NCBI GenBank assembly: GCA_014529385.2
Contig: CM043968.1
Span: 5,535,001-5,593,000 of the forward strand
Direction of reading: 5' to 3'
DNA from: Adiantum capillus-veneris
Taxonomy: Eukaryota > Streptophyta > Polypodiopsida > Polypodiales > Pteridaceae
Length of the DNA: 58,000 nt
Part shown: positions 10,911-20,899 of the stretch, in pieces
Layout: each line of letters begins with the position of its first letter
Position numbering within the stretch: position 1 is the first letter of the stretch
The notes under the pieces: generated by a model
Told to the model about the DNA's origin: nothing
The model's input: only the letters and a program-made list of their open reading frames with translations
The model's database searches: none
Translations under genes and position numbers: made by a program

Positions 10911-12859
10911 TGTCAGGTCTCCGATCAAAAGAGCACCATTGTACCTCGAAATGAATATAATGAAAAAAGTTCCTATTTTTAGCAGCTTTTCGAATTCTGT
11001 CACTGCCATGATGTTTAGAATATTTTAAAGCTTCGAAATGTGAATTAAAATAATTTTTGTAAAAAAATTCCAAAAATAGTAAGTTTTTGGTCACCCGATC
11101 CATCCAATTTTGACCGTCTCGAAAAACTGCACCCGTATCCCGAATTTAAAAAAAATACATTTTCGGACCCTGGGGGCTGCTAAATATGGCAGGTACTCGG
11201 GCCAGTACACCTTGATTAGAGCTTGCTATAGCAATTTTCGGCATCAAATTCCGACTCGTATGACCCGTTTTAACATAAAATCAGTTTTTTCCAAAATTGT
11301 CCGGGGAGGCACCGGGGGCTCGAGGCTGTGTGGGAGCAGGTTCCAGGCCACTCCAGGTCAGCTTTAGCAGCTAGGGGGCGCCTTTTGTCCTTGTGGGAGT
11401 CTTGGGAGAGTTTCCAAGCTTGCAACTAAGTGTGAGAGCCAGTTAACCAAGCCAACTTGACACTTGGTGGGTAGGCATTAGGAAAAGTTTGGACTCAAAA
11501 ATGGGCCTTGTAAGAATTGTTGATGTGGGATAGCTTTCAAAAAGTGGGGATCGGTAAATTTTTTGCAAATAAGATCCAAACTTGTCGGAGGTTGGATATT
11601 TAGAATCTACTCTTCAAATGCTATCTATTGATATATAGCATGCATGTATCGGACATTGCCTTCATGTAGATCTAGAAAAAGGTGATTTGGGATTACCGTA
11701 ACGGTAACAAAACTTGGCTGTTTGAAAAAAAATGGCATAACTTTCATAGAAGTCATCCAAACTTTTCGGACCTTGGCTCTTCAGAATCCATTTTTCAAGA
11801 ACTTTCCAATGATAGGTCATATCATGCCGTTCTAAGCAATATTTAGAGGGGTCTACTGGGTTGCTTTCTTCTGTACAACTTTGATGATGTGGCACTCTTA
11901 AAAGGCCCAAAAATGAGTTCAAATTTTTGCTAATGCAACTGGAGTTGCCATGCTTAACTGGAGTAGCTCCCATATGCAAATAGCAAGCAAGTTCAATTCT
12001 TAGCTTGAGAAGGCCTATTTAAAGGTGTTCTCACACACACACAGACGCATGCTCACACACACACCCAGTACACACACACACACACACACACACCTTGGGG
12101 AGGTGCTGCCGGCACACACACAGTTTTTGAAGGAGAAGCAAGGAGGGAGGTGCTGCCAAAATTCTCATCTTGAGGATTCATTGGATCAGAAAAATCAGAG
12201 GATTCTCAGCCCTTAATCACGGTAATTATGGTTTAATTACGGCTCTTCTTAATTCTCATCATTATTCTCCAAATTCTTCGTCTACTATGCTTACTCTTAG
12301 CTATAATTCCCAATAGCTGCTCTCTAAGTTTACATAGCTATACTCCATTACATAATCATCATTCAATTAGTTAATTTATGCAGCCATTCATCATCCTTAA
12401 TCAAGGATTAATACATGACTAGGAAAGATTCTCTCTCTAGGCAGCATAGTTAATAAATTGTCAGCCAGTAAGAGTGTAGATTTGATGAAATTCATTCTTT
12501 TACCACTCAATAGTGTTGTAATTAAATTAAACTCAATCTTCTCCCACATTAAAATGTGATTAAGGCTGAAAATTAAAACGTCATTAGGCCATTAAGAAGA
12601 GGATTTTCTATCACACATGCCTGCGGTAATTCTGCATCTTCAAATTGCTCTAGGAAAATGATTAAGCTTGCTTACTTCATCTCTTTTGTAAATCAATTAG
12701 TAAAATTATGAATTTCTTAATCATCTAATCCAAGTGATTAACCTTAGAGCCAGTTCCCATAGGGTAAGTAAAGAATTACCCTCAAAATTGCTAGGTCTCG
12801 AAGGAAACCTAGGTCTCTCTTGCATAAGCAGGATTCTTTAATGATTCTAATCTCCCAGT
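10911..12859 (+). repeat. 3' LTR of the chromovirus (also 5' LTR of the partial second copy)
   Basis: Begins TGTCAGGTCTCC after the purine tract ttggggaggt. It is highly similar to 5518-7045 except for a 458-base MITE insertion (11477-11934) and a shorter CA tract. The MITE must post-date formation of this LTR, since the partner LTR has the empty site. Confidence 0.75.
11477..11934. mobile_element. 458-bp MITE with ~31-40 bp terminal inverted repeats
   Basis: The ends are ATTAGGAAAAGTTTGGACTC and, reversed, ATTAGCAAAAATTTGAACTC; pairing continues into the shared gggccttgtaaga/gggccttttaaga segment. The empty site is visible in the 5' LTR at 6091 (gggtaggcaactgg). Against it, the insertion has duplicated 2-3 bases (gc or gca, depending on where the end is set). 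No transposase is encoded. A related terminus occurs at 50020-50073. Superfamily is not certain. Confidence 0.85.
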
Positions 12860-12925
12860 TGGTTTGTTATGATTCTCTTGGACTTTAGCTCTTTTTCAAG
12901 TTTATCATTTAAAGTAGTGAGTAAA

Positions 12926-13093
12926 ATGGCCCCGGTTAAGAGAACTCGCTTCGGTGGTGCCCACGACCGCGAGGCGGGAACGAGCAATGTGAACGGAAAG
13001 GAAAAAGCTCCCATGGTCGAAAAAATACCAGCCATCTCACAGGCCATTGACGAAGAAATGGAAGAGGTAGGTCATAATTTCATTCAAGTTGTT
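12926..13093 (+). pseudogene. gag N-terminus of the second chromovirus copy
   Basis: The sequence from ATGGCCCCGGTTAAGAGAAC to about 13093 matches 7104-7264, giving the same MAPVKRTRFGGAHDRE start. It then diverges and stops (HNFIQVV then TAA). It is the truncated internal start of a second element sharing the LTR at 10911. Confidence 0.85.
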
Positions 13094-14435
13094 TAATTTA
13101 ACATTGCACACGTTTAGCTAGGAATGAACATATCCCCAAAAATGTTGGAGAAATCCGACGGAAACCTCGGCATTAAATTCATTTGTACATTAAAGTCTAA
13201 AGTAGGAAAGAAATGATTGATGGGTATGCTGTTTGCAATAGGAAAGAATGTCTACTAGGAAAAATTTAGCTCGACATGTTCATTCTATTTCCAATGTTGA
13301 ATCAGTCCTGACCCCCCCTATTGATCACAGGGGACAGAAATCCTCGTTAAGGGCTCTTGAATCCACGACTTGCTTTATATGCGGTGGATACCCACGACTT
13401 GCTTTCTATGCGGTGGGAACCCACGTCTTGCTTTCTATGCAGTGGGAGTGTCCATGTCGTGCTTTCTATGCGGTGGACATACCTAGTTGTATGGGCAGCT
13501 AGGCGACAAGGGGAGAAGTAAACTCTCACTGGAGGGGGGATGTTGTACCTCCAGAACATTGGAATTTTAATGAATAATTTTGAGTAGAATTTTTACTAGA
13601 ATACTGTCTTGGTGCCGTTTGCAATACTGGTTGAAGGGCTGTCTTAACGAACATTGTGATTCGGAATCTAATCAAGGAATCTTTATGTTGAACAACCATT
13701 GTGGTAGTAATTAGGACACACAAGGAAGTGTGAGTGTGGGGGTGGAAAGTGGGAGCTTGGCTCAGGTTGCCAATGCCTATGAGAAGGGTGGTCCCGATTG
13801 GTCGGGAACTCTATGTCCCCATAGTGTTTAAATCGATACTAGTAATACTCATTGCCCCTAGAGCGGCGAAGTCTCAAGTGTACGTGCCTCTGAAACATGG
13901 GGAAAAAGGCACTCGAGGTTTCTCTCCTCTTGGACGGTGGGTTTTAGGATCAATAGATAGTTTAAGTACGCTTCCCCTACGAGGTGGATCTAGATCTCAC
14001 TGCTAGTAGGCTCGAACTCGACTCACTTTGTGATGAGAGATCGTCCGCTAGCTGAACCTTGAACCACTTTGTTTGCTTCTGCTATAGATGTAGTGGCCAC
14101 CAGGTTCACCATCAGATCCGCTGTCTTGATACGGCGGGGTGGGGACCTCACAATGAAGCTTGCAAAACCAGACCGTACGCGCACAGTGTAGGTATTGGCG
14201 CATAGCTCTCGTCGGGGGCAACACGTTGCACTTCTCCGCACTCGATTCCGACCACTGGTGCGCACGTAGCGTCAAGATGAAGCTCTCAGTCTCTCTCGTA
14301 CACAGTACTCTCACTCACAGACTTGAAACTTTTTAAAATGACAAAAGGTTTTTCATTAAGGTCAAAAAGTGGTATAAATACCTTACAATTCTCAAACCCT
14401 AAAGTTCGAAATCAACCATCTACTCAATCTAAATG
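13094..14435. other. No gene recognised; remnant sequence with a 29-bp repeat
   Basis: Holds a four-copy short tandem repeat (13361-13485). It also has a purine tract tggagggggga followed by tgttgtacctccagaaca at about 13540, which looks like a polypurine tract and LTR start. I found no partner LTR in the window, so this remains a suggestion. A GC-richer stretch at 14040-14310 has no recognisable coding content. Confidence 0.35.
13361..13485. repeat. Short tandem repeat, ~29-bp unit, four copies
   Basis: The unit approximates cccacgacttgctttctatg followed by cggtggga. The gcttt landmark falls at 13372, 13401, 13430 and 13461, giving spacings of 29, 29 and 31. The copies differ by a few substitutions. 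Confidence 0.85.
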
Positions 14436-14439
14436 TCAA

Positions 14440-15650
14440 AACTGGGATACAATCTGGAAACTTCTATAAGCCCCAATATTTACAAGGTGAAATGTCGGGT
14501 TTTCTGAATGAATGAATAATTTACAAAAAATAATAATCTGTCGAGCCGTCATTTTCCGTAGGGTGTGTCCAGCTTCTAACACACCACTATTCAAAATCCA
14601 ATCATGACCATCTTGAACCACAAGAGTCGATGCAACCTTGGATGTCCCTGGAGAGTCCTCTGAGGGTAGAATCTCCAAGTGAACAAAGGTTGGTGACTGC
14701 ACCACTGCTACCAAAGAAGTCGAAGCATCTCCAAGTCACTTTGGATGCTTTCTCCCATAATATCCCTTGTCCACACAATGATTGCAATGTTGTTGCAAGG
14801 GTTCCCTTTCAACATCACTCTTCTTTTCTTTGTTGTTGTTGATTTTCTTCTTACCCTTTTGCTTCTTATTGTTGTTGTTGGAAGAAGCAATCAAGACTTC
14901 AAAGCCTAACTTCTTCCCTGTATTAAACCGTTCCTCTTGGTCCTTTGGCCACCACCATCGGAAAAATCTCATCCCAAGAGATAGTATTCAGTCGACCACT
15001 CGTAATCAGCAAAGAATAGAAATTGATATACCAAGGAGGTAATTGGGCCAAAAGCTAGATGGCCATGTCATCTGAATTGATAAGCTTTCCCATCTTAAGT
15101 TTCCTTGGTTGAAGCTCTTGCATCTTGTTGATGTGATTCCTCATGGATGAGTTTTTTGCATCCAAGGTCCTCAACTGCACCTCAAGGTCTATCCACTTCA
15201 TTTGAGAAACTCAATCAAAAATTAAAGAAAGTCAATCCCACATCAACTTTGTGTCCTTCATCAATTGGATGTGACTAATGATTGATTGTATATTGTTGAG
15301 GATAATGAAAGGCCTCCCATAGCTTTGCTCATGTGGGTCCTTTGTCTTTTGAAATTTTCTTGAAACAAAGCCTCTAAGCTTGCAAGAGTCAATGATTGCC
15401 ATCATGGTCTCTTTCCAAATGGCTTAGTTCTCCCTATCCAATTGCCGATCCGAGGGAAGGTAGGGAGGGTAGGTATCTTGATTGGTTGATCACCTATGCC
15501 AGAGTAGAACAAGGACCAATCTCCCCACTTCTCATTGAGATGGGTGGTTCACCGCCACCACCGGCCTCACCCTCATGTTGTACTTTGTCATCACAGAGAA
15601 AATTCATGTCAGAATTATCACTCCTCTCCAATGTATTGGAGAGCTTGGGC
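14440..15650 (-). pseudogene. Ty1/copia gag remnant (UBN2 type)
   Basis: On the minus strand a broken frame reads through typical copia gag features: a stretch on 'RNHINKMQEL', a LAQLPPW..INFYSLLITSGR segment and ISWDEIFPM. After a Lys/Asn-rich linker there is a degraded CCHC knuckle, CNHCVDKGYYGRKHP, whose His and last Cys positions are altered. The frame is interrupted by several stops and shifts. To its right on the same strand a putative primer site and LTR (15840-16389) are placed as expected for the 5' end of the same element. Confidence 0.7.
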
Positions 15651-16050
15651 ATGTGACGAGGCTAGGCTGAGGTAGAAGAGAGAGAAACTTAACATCTGTC
15701 CACTACAACCACAATCAGGCCTAAATGAGTGAAAAACGCAAAAAAAAAGTAAATTGTCTGTTTTCGTGTGAAAAATTCGCACCAAAAACTCGCACAAATC
15801 ACTAATCCGATTCGAGAGCACATTGTGACTCTATTATCATGTCAAAGGTGTAGCAGAAGAGGGTGAATTGGGTGATGAACTTGTCTGCAACCGTGAGCGA
15901 AACTCCTCTCGGGACCGGGAAGCCAATGGATCTCTGATGGATCATTGAGAGACCTACTCGTAGTTGAACTCCTATCGTGTACCACCCACCAAACTAGCAC
16001 GGGTAGCCAAGCATGCATGCAACCACACATGTTAGGGCTCAAGGAAGCGT

Positions 16051-16051
<1 letters not shown>

Positions 16052-16120
<69 letters not shown>
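16052..16120. repeat. (GA)n microsatellite
   Basis: Pure GA tract of about 69 bases inside the probable LTR. Confidence 0.95.
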
Positions 16121-16123
<3 letters not shown>

Positions 16124-16179
16124 TGCAGGAAAATGCTAGACAAAGAAAACGCATGCACAGCACTAAAGAGGGGAAATGT

Positions 16180-16180
<1 letters not shown>

Positions 16181-16249
<69 letters not shown>

Positions 16250-16258
16250 GAGAGAGAG
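16181..16258. repeat. (GA)n microsatellite
   Basis: GA tract of about 78 bases with one GGG interruption, inside the same probable LTR, about 60 bases from the previous tract. Confidence 0.95.
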
Positions 16259-16599
16259 GTGGGGGGGCTGCCTATATAGGGCAATCGAAAACTTTCCCTG
16301 CCTTCTTGGAAAACCCCACGAACCATAAAAAAAATATGTCAACTCATTGAAAGTAACCTAGGACACATATTTAGTAGAATTGTAGAACATTAGAGACTCT
16401 GACCCGAGAAACCCTAGGAACAAGGGTCTTGCCTCATGCCAGTCTACTGGGTGGGCAATACCATGGAGTGCATCGTCAAGAAAAGGTACGTTTACCTTGC
16501 ATACGATCGGGCCCAGTGACAAAACAACTCTCACTTCCTAATCTGCTCTTAGGAGATACTGGAGCCACCACCGGACAGGAATCTAAACTCTAACATTCT

Positions 16600-17400
16600 C
16601 ATGATTGCTCTCAAATATTTTGATGTGCCATGCAAGTTTGAACAAATGCATCTGCATCTGACTTGAGATGAGGCCAATAAAAGTAGTTCTTTACTGCCTT
16701 GAGGGTCACTTCAATGACTCTAAGCACAACATAAGGCGGATAACGCAACTTTGTCAATATTTTCCATCGCACATCCCTCATTAAAGACAAACTTGGCCCT
16801 ACCTATCAAGTAATCTTCCTTGAGAATGTATCCTTATGTTGACTCTCGATTTTGCAATCGGTCAAAGATAGCATCAAAATCTAAATCCGAAGCATATTGC
16901 TCCCTCATAATTGAGCTCATGTGATAGAATATGGTTGTGACTACAAAAATCTATGGCTTACATGATAATGTATCCGCAATCGTATCTTCTTACTCTCAAC
17001 AATGACAATATGGAAATGCTATGGCAACAAGATTTGTCTTCTCATCTAGTTATCAGCCTAGACAACTCTGGTTCAACTCTGGTTACTTGTCAGTCTAGAC
17101 AACTCTAGTTGAGACAAGATATAATGCAAAATGTGATCTGGTTCAACTCTGGTTACTTGTCAATCCAAACAACTCTAGTTGAGACAAGATATAATGCAAA
17201 ATGTGATCTATATTGTGCACTATAAAGTCTCCACCAGTCATATAATGCTTCCATGAACTCAAGGCATGTATCATCACTAAAAGTTCCTTCTTATAAGTAT
17301 AGTGTATCCCTCTCGGAATTCAAGAGAATCCAACTCTCATAATCTACTGCATGGCTATCCTGCATTAACATTGCTACCACATGCATCACAATGTACCTTA
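16600..17400 (-). pseudogene. Ty3/gypsy RNase H to integrase zinc-region remnant
   Basis: Minus-strand conceptual reading gives VHCDACGSNVNAG, then a YTI..RRNF-type segment and TGGDFIVHNIDHILHY, which match the order of a gypsy RNase H. It continues to FDAIFDRLQNRES, GYILKEDYLIGRAKFVFNEG and an integrase zinc-domain-like NYFYWPHLKSDADAFVQTC. Many stops and shifts separate these pieces. A 70-bp tandem duplication (17070-17209) lies within it. Old fragment with no ends visible. Confidence 0.65.
17070..17209. repeat. 70-bp tandem duplication
   Basis: Two adjacent 70-base copies starting ggttcaactctggttacttg at 17070 and 17140, nearly identical, inside the gypsy remnant. Confidence 0.9.
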
Positions 17401-17434
17401 AAAATTTTGTGAAGAGTTGGAAACATTGAAGCAG

Positions 17435-17755
<321 letters not shown>

Positions 17756-18299
17756 TGGTAATAAAGCTAAGGATGTAGAACTAGCACATGTTGAACAATA
17801 TTTGAGAGAAGTAGATCCTTCCCTTGCTATCAAAATTTTTGGGTGGCACTTGGATCTTGCAAAATTTTAGGCGCAGACCACTACTATGGTGGGCGTGTTC
17901 TCTTTGTTGGGTTAGGAAGCATTAGGAGACGCCTACACACAAGAGGCCTTGATAGTGACTTCAGATTGCAAAGCATTGCTTCTTTACCCCCTTGGTGGAA
18001 CAATATTTTGAAGCGCTTTGCAGAACCTCCTTGTTTTCCTTCTTTTATTGTCAATCTTGGAGAGGCCTTGAACCTACATTTTGAAATGCCTTCAGGAGCC
18101 GACACAAAGAAACCCCGAGCAGTGTTTTGAAATGCAAGATCCTAGGGGAGGACTTTGAAGCTTGTCTTGCACTTTGAACCTCTAGCATCCCTTGAGGCTT
18201 TGGGTGAGGGGCACCTTTTGGAAGTTTTTTGGACTACGAAGAGGAAGTCCAATGTTTTCCGAGGCTTGTACCGGCGCGAAATGGTCCCCCTTCTTCAAG

Positions 18300-19150
18300 T
18301 GACAATGAGAAGATGAATGGAGACAACTATGCTCATTGGAACTTGATCATGCAGCTCTAGTTTTCACAAAAAGGATTATGGGATTTTGCCGATGGCTTAG
18401 AGGCATGACCTATGAGGGATAGCAACAATAGGTACACCCACCATCAAGATGAGGAGAACCTCAAATCATGTGTTGATTGTGGTGCAAGCAATCCAAAGGT
18501 GATGTCATCATTACGGAATCTCTCATGAAGTATATTTTTTCAGCCATTTAGACGTTGAAGACTACCAATGCAATGTGGTCCAAGTTGGTCAGAATGTTTG
18601 ATCAAGATTCTAAGATGCGAGCGGTCACCCTCCTTGGGCAGTTATTTTCCATCAAGTTTGAAATCAAAAGTTCGATGTAGTCTTTTCTACGATTATCCAT
18701 GATCAACTCTCAAATATGAAAAGTGCATTACCTAGAACTTAATTAGCCACTTTGTTACTTACAAAATTTCCTTTGCGAAGTACGAGACGGTGTATAGGAC
18801 ACTACGCTTGCAAATCATGAAGGGAAAACTAGAATTTGATGATATCAGTTCTTTTCTTGTTGAGAAGGAAGTCGTGTTAATTGCTCGACGCAAATTCAAG
18901 TTTCTGGTAAAGGTGGTGAATCACTTGCGACTTCAGATTCTAGAAAGAAGTCCAAGGGCCATTGTTACAACTTTGAAAAGTGTGTCCATTTGTCTCAGGA
19001 TTGTAAATCCAAAGGCAAATGAGAAATCTTAGCAAAGGAAAAATCAAAGACAAGCATGATGAAGACAGCAGTGAGAGTGACTTTGTGAAGGACTCGATGG
19101 AGTCTACTGATGTGGTGGAGACTACATTGGCAAGGGATCTAGGCTTCTAG
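18300..19150 (+). pseudogene. Ty1/copia gag remnant
   Basis: Starts with a KMNGDNYAHWNLIMQL-type stretch, the conserved N-terminal copia gag signature. Broken frames follow, covering the UBN2 region with stops, and then HCYNFEKCVHLSQDC, a degraded zinc knuckle whose second Cys has become Phe/Glu. The interior of the element ends soon after, at the right LTR; no protease, integrase or RT is visible. Confidence 0.7.
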
Positions 19151-19614
19151 TTAGGTGGCCATTCCCACACCTAAATTCAGTTAGAGAGAGGCTTGTGAGC
19201 CACAGAGAGGGTCAAAAGGAGGTGTGTGTACATGATTTGGACCCATGTGTTGGAGTTCAAGTTATGAGCGTTTGAACCCATGGGTTGGAGTTCAAGGCAC
19301 ATGTGTCTTCCAAGGAACCAATGCAATGTAAAAAAAAACACTAGTATGGATGTGCACATAAATTCAGTTTTGTTGGTTGAAATATGCATTGAATGTGTTC
19401 CAAAAGTTCATAGTCTAGGAAAGTTTGGACGTGATGTGCTCATAATTCATGAATGGGATTCTTGGACATAGTGTCTTCTATACTTGAAGATTGCATTCTT
19501 CTTAGAGACAGCTTGGAGGTTGCATAACTGAGGTGTATCCAATGGATGGATTCTCTATTGGGGTGGCCATGGTAGCTTCTTCATTGACTTGGTCTTCCTA
19601 AGTTGCAGAGAGGG

Positions 19615-20098
<484 letters not shown>

Positions 20099-20890
20099 AA
20101 TAGTTCATATGGTTGGGTTTTCCTTTAGTCGCTCAAATTTTGTACTCTTAAGTAAGTCCCCAAGTTAATGGAACCCCTTTCTTCGTAGGGCATACATTAG
20201 CGAACAAATCTATGCGAAAACTATCACAAATCTCCAGTAGTAGGAACATAGCCCTAAGAAGCTCCTTACTTCATGCATGCTTTTATAGGTGTCTAACTAT
20301 GAATAGCCTTCTACCTTGGCCATATCCATAGAAACATATCTAGTAGTAGGAGCATAGGCCCAAGAGCTTCTTACTTCATGCATGCTCTTCAAAGGTGTCT
20401 AACTATGAATAGCCTTCTACCTTGGCCATATCGAGAGACACATTATGTCCCATGAAGTGTATCTCTAGCATAAAGAACTCCTTCTTTTTTCCAACGATAA
20501 CAAGTGGATGCTTGCACAAGGTTCAAAATACTAGTTCTAGATGCTCGACCTATGACTTTGAGAAACCAATGATGTCCTCAAATAGTGTGCCCACGTCCTA
20601 TTATGCTTGCAAAATATCCAAAATTGTCAATTGGTTGAGGAGAATTGGTGGGCCCAAATGCCAACACCAACAATTCATACAATCCAAAGGACATCTTGAA
20701 CACAGTCTTGTGTACCTTTGAAAGAGTTATCCTCATATGATGGGATCAACTCTTCATATTGATCCTACCAAAGCAGCTAGAATCTTATAATCTCTCGAGA
20801 ATATGATCAATCCTCTCCATGTGTAAACTTTTTAAGATCCCTTAGTCTATGGACATTCTTCAAGATATTTTCTTCTTCTAAACAAGAAAT
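20099..20890 (-). pseudogene. Ty3/gypsy RT remnant
   Basis: The minus-strand reading includes KEFFMLEIHFMGHNVSLDMA followed by KVEGYS, matching the 'C.F....I.YLGH.VS..G...D..K' segment at the end of gypsy RT. It has stops and a 106-bp tandem duplication (20236-20447). Short, isolated and without LTRs; the ends are approximate. Confidence 0.5.
20236..20447. repeat. 106-bp tandem duplication
   Basis: Two copies beginning agtagtagga at 20236 and 20342, sharing the block ggtgtctaactatgaatagc and the following text with few differences. Confidence 0.85.
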
Positions 20891-20899
20891 AATGGCAAA

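Larger units (their letters stand above)
5518..13093 (+). mobile_element. Ty3/gypsy chromovirus with partial tandem second copy
   Basis: The order on the plus strand is LTR (5518-about 7045), gag start, CCHC and retropepsin, RT, RNase H, integrase, chromodomain, a purine tract ttggggaggt, and a second LTR from 10911. The homology between the two LTR regions does not stop at the LTR end. It runs on through the leader and the gag start to 13093, so a second copy begins where the first ends (LTR-internal-LTR-internal). That is the expected product of recombination between element copies, with the second copy then truncated. RT and gag are internally deleted, so the element is defective. The C-terminal chromodomain places it among chromoviruses. 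Confidence 0.85.
15840..16389 (-). repeat. Probable 5' LTR of the minus-strand copia element
   Basis: On the minus strand the segment begins TGTTCTACAATTCTACTAAA and ends CCTTTGACA, followed by tgataatagagtc. That is the same unusual primer-site-like string as tggtaataaagct after the LTR ending at 17755. It contains two long GA tracts and, between them and the start, a TATA-like cctatatagg on the minus strand. The partner LTR was not found, so ends and identity are inferred from TG...CA ends, primer-like site and TATA. Confidence 0.5.

Noticed and set aside
13540-13560. Purine tract plus tgttgtacctcc as the start of an LTR
   Set aside because: No partner LTR, primer site or matching target duplication was found, so it is mentioned only within the gap description.
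13734-14006. 90-codon plus-strand frame
   Set aside because: No motif, no repeat partner and no codon context; kept only as unassigned remnant sequence.
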